Shown here piece by piece: positions 56,105 to 64,000 of a stretch of DNA of 64,000 nt. Under the pieces are notes generated by a model, which was not told where the DNA came from, ran no database searches, and saw only the letters and a program-made list of their open reading frames with translations. Within the stretch, counting starts at the first letter, position 1. Each line of letters begins with the position of its first letter. Source of the DNA: Serpens gallinarum. Lineage in GTDB: Bacteria; Pseudomonadota; Gammaproteobacteria; Pseudomonadales; Pseudomonadaceae. Made by a program: the position numbers and the translations under genes. The stretch covers positions 62,001 to 126,000 of the forward strand of contig NZ_JACSQG010000008.1 in the NCBI RefSeq assembly GCF_014836765.1. The letters are read 5' to 3'.

Positions 56105-56136
56105 AAAAAAAAAGGGACGCCCATGGGCGTCCCTTT
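56105..56136 (-). terminator. Intrinsic terminator after flgE
   Basis: Perfect palindrome AAAGGGACGCCC-AT-GGGCGTCCCTTT followed on the minus strand by six or more T. It ends flgBCDE and separates it from flgF-L. Confidence 0.93.
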
Positions 56137-56153
56137 CCTTAAAGCTGTCCGCA

Positions 56154-57455
56154 TCAGCCCATCTGAATGGTGGTCTGCAGGATAGTGCTTTCGGTGGTCA
56201 CGGTCTTGGCGTTGGCCTGGTAGTTGCTCTGCGCCTTGATGAGCTGCACCAGTTGCGCGGTCAGGTCGACGTTAGACTCCTCCAGTGCGCCTGCCTGCAT
56301 GGCGCCAAAGGTGCCGGTCTTGGCCGTACCCTCCACCGGCACGCCTGAAGCGTAGGTTTCCAGCCAGGCAGTCCCGCCAACCGGCTTGAGACCTTGGACG
56401 TTGGAGAAGTTGACCAGCATCACTTGGCCGATCTGCTTAGACTGTCCGTTGGTGTAGCTGGCGAACATCACGCCCGTTTCGTCGATATTCAAGCCGGCTA
56501 GCTGACCCGTGGCGTAGCCATCCTGAGTCTGGGTGGTGACCGAGGACACTGCGTTGTACTGGGTCATCTTAGTCATGTCGATGTCCACACTGGCAACAGC
56601 GGCAGAACCGTTCCCCGCCCAGGTACCATCAGCCCGCTGCTCGCCCGGCAGCCAGTTGGTCAGCGAAAAAGTACCATCCGCATTGACAGTAATACCCGGC
56701 GTACCAGCCGTCGCCGTATCCAGGGCTCCGGAGGAGTCGAACACCAAGTCTACAGTCTCAGGCACTGGTGGCTCCTGGCTGGGGTCGGCTGGATTACGCC
56801 CATCGACCAGCACCTGCATCGTCCAATTACCACCCGCCGTCTTGGTGAAGTACTGGCTCATAGTGTGGGCGTTACCTAGCGAGTCGTACATCGGCACCGA
56901 CGTTGCCCAGTTGTAGGTATTGGTATTTTGCGGATCAAAAGCCAGGGTAATTGCCTTCGCCGAGGAATCCAGATTCAGGGTTTCGGTAATCTGGGTCGTG
57001 GCCTTGGGCGCCACGTTGCTGCTATCCAGCTGCAGGTCGACCTTCTGCCCCGCTACGATATCGCCCGCGGAGTTGATGCCGTAGCCCTGCAGCTTATAGC
57101 CTGCACTGTTGACGATATAACCGTCCTTGTCCGTACCGAACTCACCGGCGCGGGTATACATCATCTGACCCTGAGCGCTCAGAGCAAAGAAGCCATTGCC
57201 ATTGACCGCCAGATCCAGGCTGTTGCCTGTGTTATTGATATTGCCCTGGGTGAACTGCTGAGAAATCGCAGCGGTCCGCACACCAGCACCCGCAACCTTG
57301 CCGCCGGTACCGAGGATGGATGCCGAGTACACGTCAGCGAATTCCGCACGCGAGCCCTTGAAGCCGGTGGTGGCGACGTTGGCGATGTTGTTGCCGGTGA
57401 CGGCGAGATCTTTGTTGGCTGCGGCCAGACCGCTCAGAGCGACGTTGAACGACAT
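56154..57455 (-). CDS. flgE: Flagellar hook protein FlgE
   Basis: Hook subunit of 433 residues. The N-terminal VALSGLAAANKDLAVTGNNI with NVATTGFKGSRAEF, and the C-terminal LEESNVDLTAQLVQLIKAQS signature are diagnostic. Length is within the usual range. Follows flgD by 24 bases and is followed by a strong terminator. Confidence 0.97.
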   Translation of the reverse strand: MSFNVALSGLAAANKDLAVTGNNIANVATTGFKGSRAEFADVYSASILGTGGKVAGAGVRTAAISQQFTQGNINNTGNSLDLAVNGNGFFALSAQGQMMYTRAGEFGTDKDGYIVNSAGYKLQGYGINSAGDIVAGQKVDLQLDSSNVAPKATTQITETLNLDSSAKAITLAFDPQNTNTYNWATSVPMYDSLGNAHTMSQYFTKTAGGNWTMQVLVDGRNPADPSQEPPVPETVDLVFDSSGALDTATAGTPGITVNADGTFSLTNWLPGEQRADGTWAGNGSAAVASVDIDMTKMTQYNAVSSVTTQTQDGYATGQLAGLNIDETGVMFASYTNGQSKQIGQVMLVNFSNVQGLKPVGGTAWLETYASGVPVEGTAKTGTFGAMQAGALEESNVDLTAQLVQLIKAQSNYQANAKTVTTESTILQTTIQMG

Positions 57456-57479
57456 GAGTTAACTCCTTGGAAATCGGTT

Positions 57480-58157
57480 TTATTGGCCAATGGTCTGTAC
57501 GCTGGAGAGCGGTACGCGCCCCATGCCAGCCAGGTTCAAATACATTTCACCGCCACCCAGGGTGACGCTGTTGACGGTGGCCGGCAGGAAGGTCGGCAGC
57601 GCGGTGGCTTCGCCATCGATCATCGCCTCGGCGACAAAGGTGTAATTGCCCGACTCCACTGGATCGCCAGCGTTGTTGACGCCATCCCAGATGAAGTCCA
57701 CGGAGCCTGCGCTCCATTCGCCCAGCTCCAGGGTTTTCACCACGGCGCCGCTGTCGTTGTAGACCTTGATATTCAGGTTGCTGCCGCTGGCGGGCATGAT
57801 CACGTTGCCCGTGAAGCTCTTGCTCGTGTCCACCAGCGCCTGACCGCTCTGCACAATCACCGAACGACCCACCAGGGAGGAGGCCTGCAGCGCCTGGGAT
57901 GACTGGTAGGAACCCATGAAGGACTCCACCGTCGAGTTCAGGTTATTCATGCTTTCCAGGCTGCTGAACTGGGCCAACTGGGCCACGAACGCCGTGTTAT
58001 CCTGCGGGTCCAGCGGGTTCTGGTTTTCCATCTGCGCGACCAGCAACTGCAGAAAGGAATCCTTGCCCATGGCGCTGTCGCCAGTGGTCTTGGCGGCAGG
58101 TTTGTGCTGGTACTGGTCCAGTACGGATTGGGCGGTGTTGTTATTGACAGTGCTCAT
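57480..58157 (-). CDS. flgD: Flagellar hook scaffold FlgD
   Basis: Hook-capping protein needed for FlgE assembly, 225 residues. N-terminal conserved MGKDSFLQLLVAQMENQNPL, DPQDNTAFVAQLAQFSSLE and a C-terminal FlgD Ig/tudor-like region with DSGAVVKTLELGEWSAGSV. Normal length. Between flgC and flgE. Confidence 0.97.
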   Translation of the reverse strand: MSTVNNNTAQSVLDQYQHKPAAKTTGDSAMGKDSFLQLLVAQMENQNPLDPQDNTAFVAQLAQFSSLESMNNLNSTVESFMGSYQSSQALQASSLVGRSVIVQSGQALVDTSKSFTGNVIMPASGSNLNIKVYNDSGAVVKTLELGEWSAGSVDFIWDGVNNAGDPVESGNYTFVAEAMIDGEATALPTFLPATVNSVTLGGGEMYLNLAGMGRVPLSSVQTIGQ

Positions 58158-58171
58158 GTCGATCCTTCGCC

Positions 58172-58618
58172 TTACTGACCGAGAGTCAGTACTTTCTGCA
58201 TCATGGTTTTCGCGGTGTTCATCATTTCCGCATTGGTCTGGAAGGCCCGGCTGGCAGAGATCATGTCGGCCATTTCTTCCACCACATTGACGTTCGGATA
58301 GAACACGTAGCCTTCCGCGTTCGCAGCCGGATGGCTCGGCTCATAGCGGGCCTGCAGCTCGCTCTGGTCCTCGACGATGCCGGTGACCTGCACACCGACG
58401 CCGGCATTGCCACGCTCATCGAACAGCGACTGACTGGCGTTGGGATTGGTCGCATCGTGCAACACGGTGGCAAACACCGGCTTACGGGCACGATAGGTCT
58501 GATCGATGCTGGAGGACACGGTCTCGGCGTTGGCGATGTTGCTCGCCACGGTATTCAGACGGGTGCTCTGGGCGCTCATGCCACTACCGGCGATGTTGAA
58601 CACGTTGGTCAGCGACAT
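58172..58618 (-). CDS. flgC: Flagellar proximal rod protein FlgC
   Basis: Proximal rod subunit of 148 residues. Starts with NVFNIAGSGMSAQSTRLNTV, ASNIANAETVSSSIDQTYRA, and ends in ASRAFQTNAEMMNTAKTMMQ, all typical of FlgC. 3 bases after flgB. Confidence 0.97.
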   Translation of the reverse strand: MSLTNVFNIAGSGMSAQSTRLNTVASNIANAETVSSSIDQTYRARKPVFATVLHDATNPNASQSLFDERGNAGVGVQVTGIVEDQSELQARYEPSHPAANAEGYVFYPNVNVVEEMADMISASRAFQTNAEMMNTAKTMMQKVLTLGQ

Positions 58619-58621
58619 GGC

Positions 58622-59029
58622 TTACTCTCCGCGCAGGGCCGACATCAGCCCTTTGAATTTACTGTTGAGGAAGGTAAAGCTGGCTTGAAAGTCCACGGCG
58701 TTCTGCGCGTAGCTGGCCTGCTCGACCTGTGCATCGACGGTGTTGCCGTCGATGGACGGGTGATGCGGGGTGCGGTATTGCAGCGCCGCTTCACTGAAGG
58801 ACACGCCCTCGCCTTCGATATGGCGGGCCTGGGTACGATTCAGGCTGAACGTGCTGCCTTTGCTCTGCTCCATCTGCGCCGCGAGGACGCTGGAAAATTC
58901 CACATCACGCGCCTTGTAATGCGGCGTGTCGGCGTTGGCGATGTTATTGGCCAAGACCTCGGCACGCTGGGAGCGGAAGCTCAACGCCTTCTCATGAATG
59001 CCCAGGGCTTTGTCGAAACTGATGCTCAT
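58622..59029 (-). CDS. flgB: Flagellar proximal rod protein FlgB
   Basis: Proximal rod subunit, 135 residues. The motif VLANNIANADTPHYKARDVE is diagnostic and the C terminus is helical. The ATG at 59029 follows AGAGG by 7 bases; an in-frame extension to 59113 would run into the promoter. First gene of flgBCDE. Confidence 0.96.
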   Translation of the reverse strand: MSISFDKALGIHEKALSFRSQRAEVLANNIANADTPHYKARDVEFSSVLAAQMEQSKGSTFSLNRTQARHIEGEGVSFSEAALQYRTPHHPSIDGNTVDAQVEQASYAQNAVDFQASFTFLNSKFKGLMSALRGE

Positions 59030-59108
59030 GCTCAACCTCTTTCCCATCATTGGGACAGGGAACTGCGGTCGCCAGACAATTGCCGACCGCGGATACTGAC
59101 TGAGATAA

Positions 59109-59124
59109 AGCAATCATTGTGCCA
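59109..59124 (-). promoter_or_regulatory. sigma-54 promoter of flgBCDE
   Basis: On the minus strand TGGCACAATGATTGCT, a perfect TGGCAC-N5-TTGCW. Predicted start about 59098, about 70 bases ahead of flgB. Confidence 0.88.
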
Positions 59125-59425
59125 CTTGCATGGACAGCCATGATTCAGCGAGCCCGGGAGGACGTTACTGCGCCCGGTTAGCAAAATAGCGGCAAGCGTT
59201 TACCGCCTGACGGCAATCAAGGCGGCAAAACCCGTGACGAACTCGCCATCCGCAAGACCAGTGATGTCGCCCCGACAGCAAGAGCTCGGCCCGAGGTCGA
59301 GCCTTCCACAATGCGCGCGCGCAATGGCTCGGATTGCAGTGAAGGTGGTCACCTCGCCAAGAAAGACAAGGTCAGCGAAGAGGGTTTATTACAACTGCGC
59401 AGCTCTGGGCCTCAGAAGACGCATC
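59125..59425. other. Gene-free recX-flgB spacer with REP remnant
   Basis: A degraded REP-family unit is visible on the minus strand at about 59312-59262 (TTGTGGAAGGCTCGACCTCG...). No open frame of interest, no terminator with a T-run. In many genomes flgA/flgM precede flgB divergently; neither is present here, only recX. Confidence 0.5.
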
Positions 59426-59890
59426 TCAATCATCCAGCGCATTGCGCAGCAAGCGACCGATCTGCTCCAGCGGATAACCACGATACGCCAGGAAGCGTCC
59501 TTGCCGAGCGCGCTCCTTGGCGTCCTGCGGCAGCTGACCGGCGAACTTGCGCCGCCAGACCTCGCGTAGCTGCTCGGTCCAGTCCACCTCGCATTGACTC
59601 AGCGCCTGCTCGACTTCAGCACGCGGCAAACCACGCTGGTTGAGCTCTTCGCGAATTCGCGCCGGGCCACACCCGGCGCGGGCGCGACTGGCGATATAGC
59701 TTTCCAGATAACGCGCCTCATTGAGCAGTCCCTCTTCCGTCAATCGGTCGAGAGCGCTGTCGATCAGCTCAGGCGGCGCGCCACGCTGACGTAGTTTGCG
59801 GGTCAACTCGGCGCGCCCATGTTCGCGGCGCGCCAGCAAGTCCATGGCAACCCGGCGCACAGCGACAGGCGTATCCAGAACAATAGCCAT
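59426..59890 (-). CDS. recX: Recombination regulator RecX
   Basis: Binds RecA filaments and inhibits recombination and coprotease activity. The 154-residue all-helical protein has [40 protein letters not shown] and the C-terminal [13 protein letters not shown], typical RecX three-helix repeats. Lies 11 bases after recA. Confidence 0.95.
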   Translation of the reverse strand: MAIVLDTPVAVRRVAMDLLARREHGRAELTRKLRQRGAPPELIDSALDRLTEEGLLNEARYLESYIASRARAGCGPARIREELNQRGLPRAEVEQALSQCEVDWTEQLREVWRRKFAGQLPQDAKERARQGRFLAYRGYPLEQIGRLLRNALDD

Positions 59891-59901
59891 AGATCAGACG
59901 A

Positions 59902-60975
59902 TTACTGGTCGCTGGCCAGTTCCGCCTTGGCAGTAGCCTTTGCGTCGGCCTCGGCCTTGGCACCAGAGCCCGCCTTCACATTGACCGGGGCGGCCAGCAG
60001 CTTTTCACGAATGCCCTTGTCCAGCGCCTCGCGCACGTCGAGGTTGTCTTCCAGATACTTGGCGGCATTCGCCTTGCCCTGGCCGATCTTGTTGCCCTGG
60101 TAGCTGTACCAGGCACCGGATTTCTCAACCAGACCCTGCTGCACGCCAAGGTCGATGATCTCGCCGTTGCGGTAGATACCCTTGCCGTAGAGGATCTGGA
60201 ACTCGGCCTGACGGAAGGGCGGAGCGACCTTGTTCTTCACGACCTTGACGCGGGTTTCGCTGCCAACCACCTCATCGCCTTCCTTGACCGCGCCGGTACG
60301 GCGAATATCCAGACGCACCGAGGCGTAGAACTTCAACGCGTTACCACCGGTGGTGGTTTCCGGGCTGCCGAACATCACGCCGATCTTCATGCGGATCTGG
60401 TTGATGAAGATCACCAGGCAGTTGGCATTCTTGATGTTGCCAGTAATCTTGCGCAGCGCCTGGGACATCAGGCGGGCCTGCAGGCCGACATGCATGTCGC
60501 CCATTTCACCTTCGATTTCCGCCTTGGGCACCAGGGCTGCCACGGAGTCGACCACAATCACGTCGATGGCGTTGGAGCGCACCAGCATGTCGGTGATTTC
60601 CAGCGCCTGCTCACCGGTGTCCGGCTGCGAGACGAGCAGGTCATCGACATTCACGCCGAGCTTGCCGGCGTATTCAGGATCCAATGCGTGCTCCGCATCG
60701 ACGAAGGCACAGGTGGCGCCCATCTTCTGCGCCTCGGCAATCACCGACAGGGTCAGGGTGGTTTTACCCGAGGATTCCGGACCGTAGATTTCCACGATAC
60801 GGCCCTTGGGCAGGCCGCCAATACCGAGCGCAATATCCAGGCCCAGCGAGCCGGTGGAAATGGCCGGAATGGCCTGACGGTCATGATCGCCCATGCGCAT
60901 CACCGCGCCCTTGCCAAACTGCTTCTCGATCTGGCCCAGGGCCGCCGCCAAGGCGCGCTTCTTGTTCTCGTCCAT
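59902..60975 (-). CDS. recA: Recombinase RecA
   Basis: DNA strand-exchange ATPase and SOS coprotease. The 357-residue protein has Walker A GPESSGKT (65-72), Walker [16 protein letters not shown], the [17 protein letters not shown] loop, and a C-terminal Ala/Lys/Glu-rich tail. I took the ATG at 60975 (MDENKKRAL), the conserved start; upstream in-frame codons are noncoding. A LexA box lies 43 bases upstream. Confidence 0.98.
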   Translation of the reverse strand: MDENKKRALAAALGQIEKQFGKGAVMRMGDHDRQAIPAISTGSLGLDIALGIGGLPKGRIVEIYGPESSGKTTLTLSVIAEAQKMGATCAFVDAEHALDPEYAGKLGVNVDDLLVSQPDTGEQALEITDMLVRSNAIDVIVVDSVAALVPKAEIEGEMGDMHVGLQARLMSQALRKITGNIKNANCLVIFINQIRMKIGVMFGSPETTTGGNALKFYASVRLDIRRTGAVKEGDEVVGSETRVKVVKNKVAPPFRQAEFQILYGKGIYRNGEIIDLGVQQGLVEKSGAWYSYQGNKIGQGKANAAKYLEDNLDVREALDKGIREKLLAAPVNVKAGSGAKAEADAKATAKAELASDQ

Positions 60976-61017
60976 TGAATTCCTCACGTATTCGACAGGG
61001 CCAGACGGCCGCAACAA

Positions 61018-61033
61018 CTGTATAAGTAGCCAG
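61018..61033 (-). promoter_or_regulatory. LexA (SOS) operator of recA
   Basis: On the minus strand CTGGCTACTTATACAG, i.e. CTG-N10-CAG with a TATA-type core, 43 bases before the recA ATG. Expected to place recA-recX under SOS control. Confidence 0.78.
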
Positions 61034-61060
61034 TATTAGAGCATAGGCAAAAAGACTCGC

Positions 61061-61561
61061 CTACCCCTCGCCGGGATTTTCTCCGATGACCAGTCGCAAC
61101 AATCCGTGCAAGGCCGCTTCTACCGACCGACGGCGCACTTCGGCGCGATCGCCGGCAAAACGATAACAGTGAGTCGTGACCTGCGCGCCATCGGCCCAGG
61201 CCAACCAGACGGTACCGACCGGCTTGTCCGGCGTGCCGCCATCCGGCCCGGCAATACCGCTCACCGCCACGGCAAATCGCGCGCCGCTGCAGCGCCCCGC
61301 GCCCAGCGCCATGGCCTCCACCACCTCGCGACTGACCGCGCCGACCGTCGCAAACAGCGCGGCCGGCACCCCCAGCTGCGCGATCTTCTGGCTATTGGAA
61401 TAGGTTACATAGCCGGCTTCGAACCAGGATGAACTGCCAGGGATGCGCGTGATCGCTTCGGCAATCCCGCCCCCCGTGCACGATTCGGCGGTGGTGACCT
61501 GCGCGCCAAGGCGTTGCAGCTCAGCGCCCAGCCGATGAGCTAAATGAGTGAGTTCGTCCAT
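61061..61561 (-). CDS. cinA: Nicotinamide-nucleotide amidohydrolase (CinA C-terminal/PncC)
   Basis: Deamidates nicotinamide mononucleotide to nicotinate mononucleotide in NAD recycling. Single-domain form, 166 residues, lacking the N-terminal MoaB/CinA domain. Motifs VTTAESCTGGGIAEAITRIP (20), GSSSWFEAGYVTYSN, and FAVAVSGIAGPDGGTPDKPV are diagnostic. Sits upstream of recA on the same strand and divergent from mutS, the usual pseudomonad arrangement. Confidence 0.94.
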   Translation of the reverse strand: MDELTHLAHRLGAELQRLGAQVTTAESCTGGGIAEAITRIPGSSSWFEAGYVTYSNSQKIAQLGVPAALFATVGAVSREVVEAMALGAGRCSGARFAVAVSGIAGPDGGTPDKPVGTVWLAWADGAQVTTHCYRFAGDRAEVRRRSVEAALHGLLRLVIGENPGEG

Positions 61562-61690
61562 GTCAGCTCCTGAGGTCTAAGTGATTTTGTCGCAAGCCGC
61601 ACACGAAGCCGCAACAGACCCGGTTAAAGGCTCAAGGGGGAATACCGTACACTAGGCGGCTTTGCGATTCAGCCGGACATTGCCCACACC

Positions 61691-64000
61691 ATGAGCCACA
61701 GCGACTTTTCAGCCCACACGCCGATGATGCAACAGTACTGGAGACTGAAGACCCAGCATCCCGACCAGATGATGTTCTACCGCATGGGGGACTTCTATGA
61801 GCTGTTCTACGAGGACGCCAAGAAGGCCGCCAAGCTGCTGGACATCACACTGACCTCACGCGGACAGTCTGCCGGGCAAGCGATCCCCATGGCCGGCATT
61901 CCCTTCCACTCCGCCGAAGGCTACCTGGCGCGCCTGGTCAAGCTGGGCGAGTCGGTGGTGATCTGCGAGCAAGTCGGCGATCCGGCCACCAGCAAAGGCC
62001 CGGTGGAACGTCAGGTGGTGCGCATCCTCACGCCGGGTACGGTCAGCGACGAAGCGTTGCTTGATGAGCGGCGCGACAACCTGTTGGCCGCCCTGCTCGG
62101 GGATGACAAGCTGTTTGGTCTGGCGGTTCTGGACATCACCAGCGGCCGCTTCAGCGTACTGGAAATCAAGGGCTGGGAACCGCTGCTGGCCGAACTGGAG
62201 CGTCTCAACCCCACTGAATTGTTGATCCCCGATGACTGGCCGCAAGGCCTGCCGGCGGAAAAGCGCCGGGGCGTACACCGCCGAGCGCCTTGGGATTTCG
62301 AATGTGATTCGGCGTTCAAGAGCCTCTGTCAGCAGTTTGCCACCCAGGACCTCAAGGGCTTCGGTTGTGAAGGCCTGACCCTGGCCATTGGCGCCGCCGG
62401 CTGTTTGCTGGCTTACGCCAAGGAAACCCAGCGCACGGCCCTGCCCCACCTGCGTGGCCTGCGTCATGAGCGTCTCGACGACACCGTCATCCTCGACGCA
62501 GCCACCCGTCGCAACCTGGAGCTGGATATCAACCTGTCAGGGGGACGAGACAATACGCTGCAGTCAGTCCTCGACCGTTGCCAGACCGCCATGGGCAGCC
62601 GCCTACTCAGTCGCTGGCTGAATCGTCCGTTGCGTGACCGCGCCGTGCTGGAAGCCCGCCAGGATGCCATTACCTGCCTGCTGGAAAATTACCGCTACGA
62701 AAACCTGCAGCCCCGCCTCAAGGAAATCGGCGACGTGGAGCGCATCCTGGCGCGTATCGGCCTGCGCAATGCCCGTCCCCGGGATCTGGCTCGCCTGCGC
62801 GATGCGTTGGCCGCACTCCCCGAACTGCAATTGGCCATGCAGGACCTGGTGGCGCCGCATCTGCTGCAGCTGGCCGACAATGTGCGCACCTACCCAGAGC
62901 TGGCTGAGCTTCTGCAAAAAGCCATTATCGACAACCCGCCAGCGGTGATTCGTGACGGTGGCGTGCTCAAGGTCGGCTATGACACCGAACTCGACGAGCT
63001 GTTGTCGCTGTCTGAAAACGCTGGCCAGTACCTGATGGATCTGGAAGCACGCGAAAAGGCTCGCACCGGTCTGCCTAACCTCAAGGTTGGCTACAACCGA
63101 GTGCACGGCTACTTTATCGAGCTGCCGAGCAAACAGGCCGAACAGGCGCCCGCCGACTATATCCGTCGACAGACGCTCAAAGGCGCCGAGCGCTTCATCA
63201 CGCCCGAGCTGAAGGCCTTCGAGGATAAGGCCCTGTCGGCCAAGAGCCGCGCTCTGGCCCGTGAGAAAGTGCTCTATGAAGAGTTGCTGGAACACCTCAT
63301 CGGCCAGTTGGCACCGCTGCAGGAAACTGCCGCCGCACTGGCCGAACTGGATGTGTTGAGCAACCTGGGCGAACGCGCGCTGACCCTGGACCTCAATCGC
63401 CCACGGTTTGTCGACGAGCCCTGCATGCGCATCGAGCAAGGCCGTCATCCGGTGGTCGAACAGGTCCTGGCCACACCCTTTGTCGCCAACGACCTGAACC
63501 TTGATGACAGCACTCGCATGCTGATCATCACCGGGCCGAACATGGGCGGTAAATCCACCTACATGCGCCAGACCGCGCTGATCGTGCTGCTCGCCCATGT
63601 CGGCAGCTTCGTGCCGGCGGCGCAGTGCGAACTGTCCATGGTTGACCGCATTTTTACGCGCATCGGCTCCAGCGATGACCTGGCGGGCGGGCGTTCCACC
63701 TTTATGGTGGAGATGAGCGAAACCGCCAACATCCTGCACAACGCCAGCGAGCGTAGCCTGGTGCTGATGGATGAAGTGGGACGCGGCACCAGCACCTTTG
63801 ATGGCCTGTCCCTGGCCTGGGCCGCTGCGGAACACTTGGCTCAGCTGCGCGCCTGGACGCTGTTTGCCACGCATTACTTCGAACTGACCGTCTTGCCCGA
63901 GAGCGAGCCGGTGGTCGCCAACGTGCACCTCAGCGCCACTGAACATAAAGAGCGCATAGTCTTCCTGCACCATGTTCTGCCTGGGCCGGCCAGCCAGAGT
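61691..64000 (+). CDS. mutS: DNA mismatch repair protein MutS (5' part, runs off the window)
   Basis: Mismatch-recognition ATPase. The 770 codons present are in frame to the last base, and the normal length is about 855, so the last 85 or so codons are missing. The N-terminal mismatch-binding domain has the Phe-x-Glu motif within [20 protein letters not shown]. Core and clamp regions follow ([20 protein letters not shown]), and the ATPase Walker [11 protein letters not shown] at about 614-623, with [18 protein letters not shown], and Walker [17 protein letters not shown]. Starts at ATG 61691. Confidence 0.97.
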   Translation, partial: MSHSDFSAHTPMMQQYWRLKTQHPDQMMFYRMGDFYELFYEDAKKAAKLLDITLTSRGQSAGQAIPMAGIPFHSAEGYLARLVKLGESVVICEQVGDPATSKGPVERQVVRILTPGTVSDEALLDERRDNLLAALLGDDKLFGLAVLDITSGRFSVLEIKGWEPLLAELERLNPTELLIPDDWPQGLPAEKRRGVHRRAPWDFECDSAFKSLCQQFATQDLKGFGCEGLTLAIGAAGCLLAYAKETQRTALPHLRGLRHERLDDTVILDAATRRNLELDINLSGGRDNTLQSVLDRCQTAMGSRLLSRWLNRPLRDRAVLEARQDAITCLLENYRYENLQPRLKEIGDVERILARIGLRNARPRDLARLRDALAALPELQLAMQDLVAPHLLQLADNVRTYPELAELLQKAIIDNPPAVIRDGGVLKVGYDTELDELLSLSENAGQYLMDLEAREKARTGLPNLKVGYNRVHGYFIELPSKQAEQAPADYIRRQTLKGAERFITPELKAFEDKALSAKSRALAREKVLYEELLEHLIGQLAPLQETAAALAELDVLSNLGERALTLDLNRPRFVDEPCMRIEQGRHPVVEQVLATPFVANDLNLDDSTRMLIITGPNMGGKSTYMRQTALIVLLAHVGSFVPAAQCELSMVDRIFTRIGSSDDLAGGRSTFMVEMSETANILHNASERSLVLMDEVGRGTSTFDGLSLAWAAAEHLAQLRAWTLFATHYFELTVLPESEPVVANVHLSATEHKERIVFLHHVLPGPASQS

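Noticed and set aside
62603-63973. 456-codon minus-strand frame
   Set aside because: Antisense shadow of mutS, which runs off the right end.

Overview
The window reads as a Pseudomonas chromosome (family-level gene order and protein sequences: FleQ/FleS/FleR flagellar regulators, DapD of the 344-residue pseudomonad type, NdvB-dapE-rlmA order, RecA-RecX-CinA-MutS neighbourhood). It is GC-rich except for one visibly AT-richer block at about 41.3-47.2 kb. No insertion sequence, integrase, CRISPR array or rRNA is visible; one tRNA-Arg(CCT) lies at the left edge. The species cannot be named from sequence inspection alone.

Layout. (1) 0.04-7.4 kb, plus strand after a minus-strand tRNA: fliK, then fliLMNOPQR-flhB (hook-length control, C-ring and export gate), with separate sigma-54 promoters before fliK and fliL. 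(2) 7.5-19.2 kb: housekeeping genes, namely an ArsC/YffB-like reductase, dapD, gltS, csdA-csdE with convergent tcdA, ndvB, dapE-rlmA-hypothetical, and an RNase Sa/barnase-like nuclease with its barstar-like inhibitor. (3) 19.4-22.2 kb, minus: a membrane acyltransferase with SGNH domain and an SGNH acetylesterase-like protein. (4) 22.5-36.7 kb, minus: hpt, fliJIHGFE, fleR-fleS, fleQ, fliS, a FliT-like gene, fliD, flaG. (5) 36.8-47.2 kb, minus: fliC followed upstream by a flagellin-glycosylation island (large FgtA-type glycosyltransferase, WbqC-like protein, two DegT aminotransferases, two methyltransferases). (6) 47.3-59.0 kb, minus: flgL back to flgB. (7) 59.4-64 kb: recX, recA, cinA on minus and the 5' 770 codons of mutS on plus.

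How it works together. FleQ (sigma-54 activator) sits on top; it is preceded by a CRP/Vfr-type box. FleQ and the FleSR two-component pair would fire the sigma-54 promoters that I find in front of fliK, fliL, fliE, fleS, fliD, flgB and flgF. A sigma-28-type promoter precedes fliC. Gene products give MS ring (FliF), C-ring (FliGMN), export apparatus (FliHIJ, FliOPQR, FlhB), rod, hook and rings (Flg proteins), junction proteins and cap (FlgKL, FliD), filament (FliC) and its sugar decoration. Missing from the window are flhA, flhF, fleN, fliA, flgA/M/N, motor and chemotaxis genes, so the fliK-flhB block has been separated from, and inverted relative to, fliE-J.

The intergenic spaces are rich in REP-like repeats: a 141-143 bp inverted-terminal-repeat element in three copies (two of them inside or at the head of the flgF-L operon), a 52 bp repeat bracketing ndvB, a GTAGGGTGGAT element in two copies and a degenerate REP family in four or more copies. 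The fliG-fliH gap holds three consecutive hairpins.
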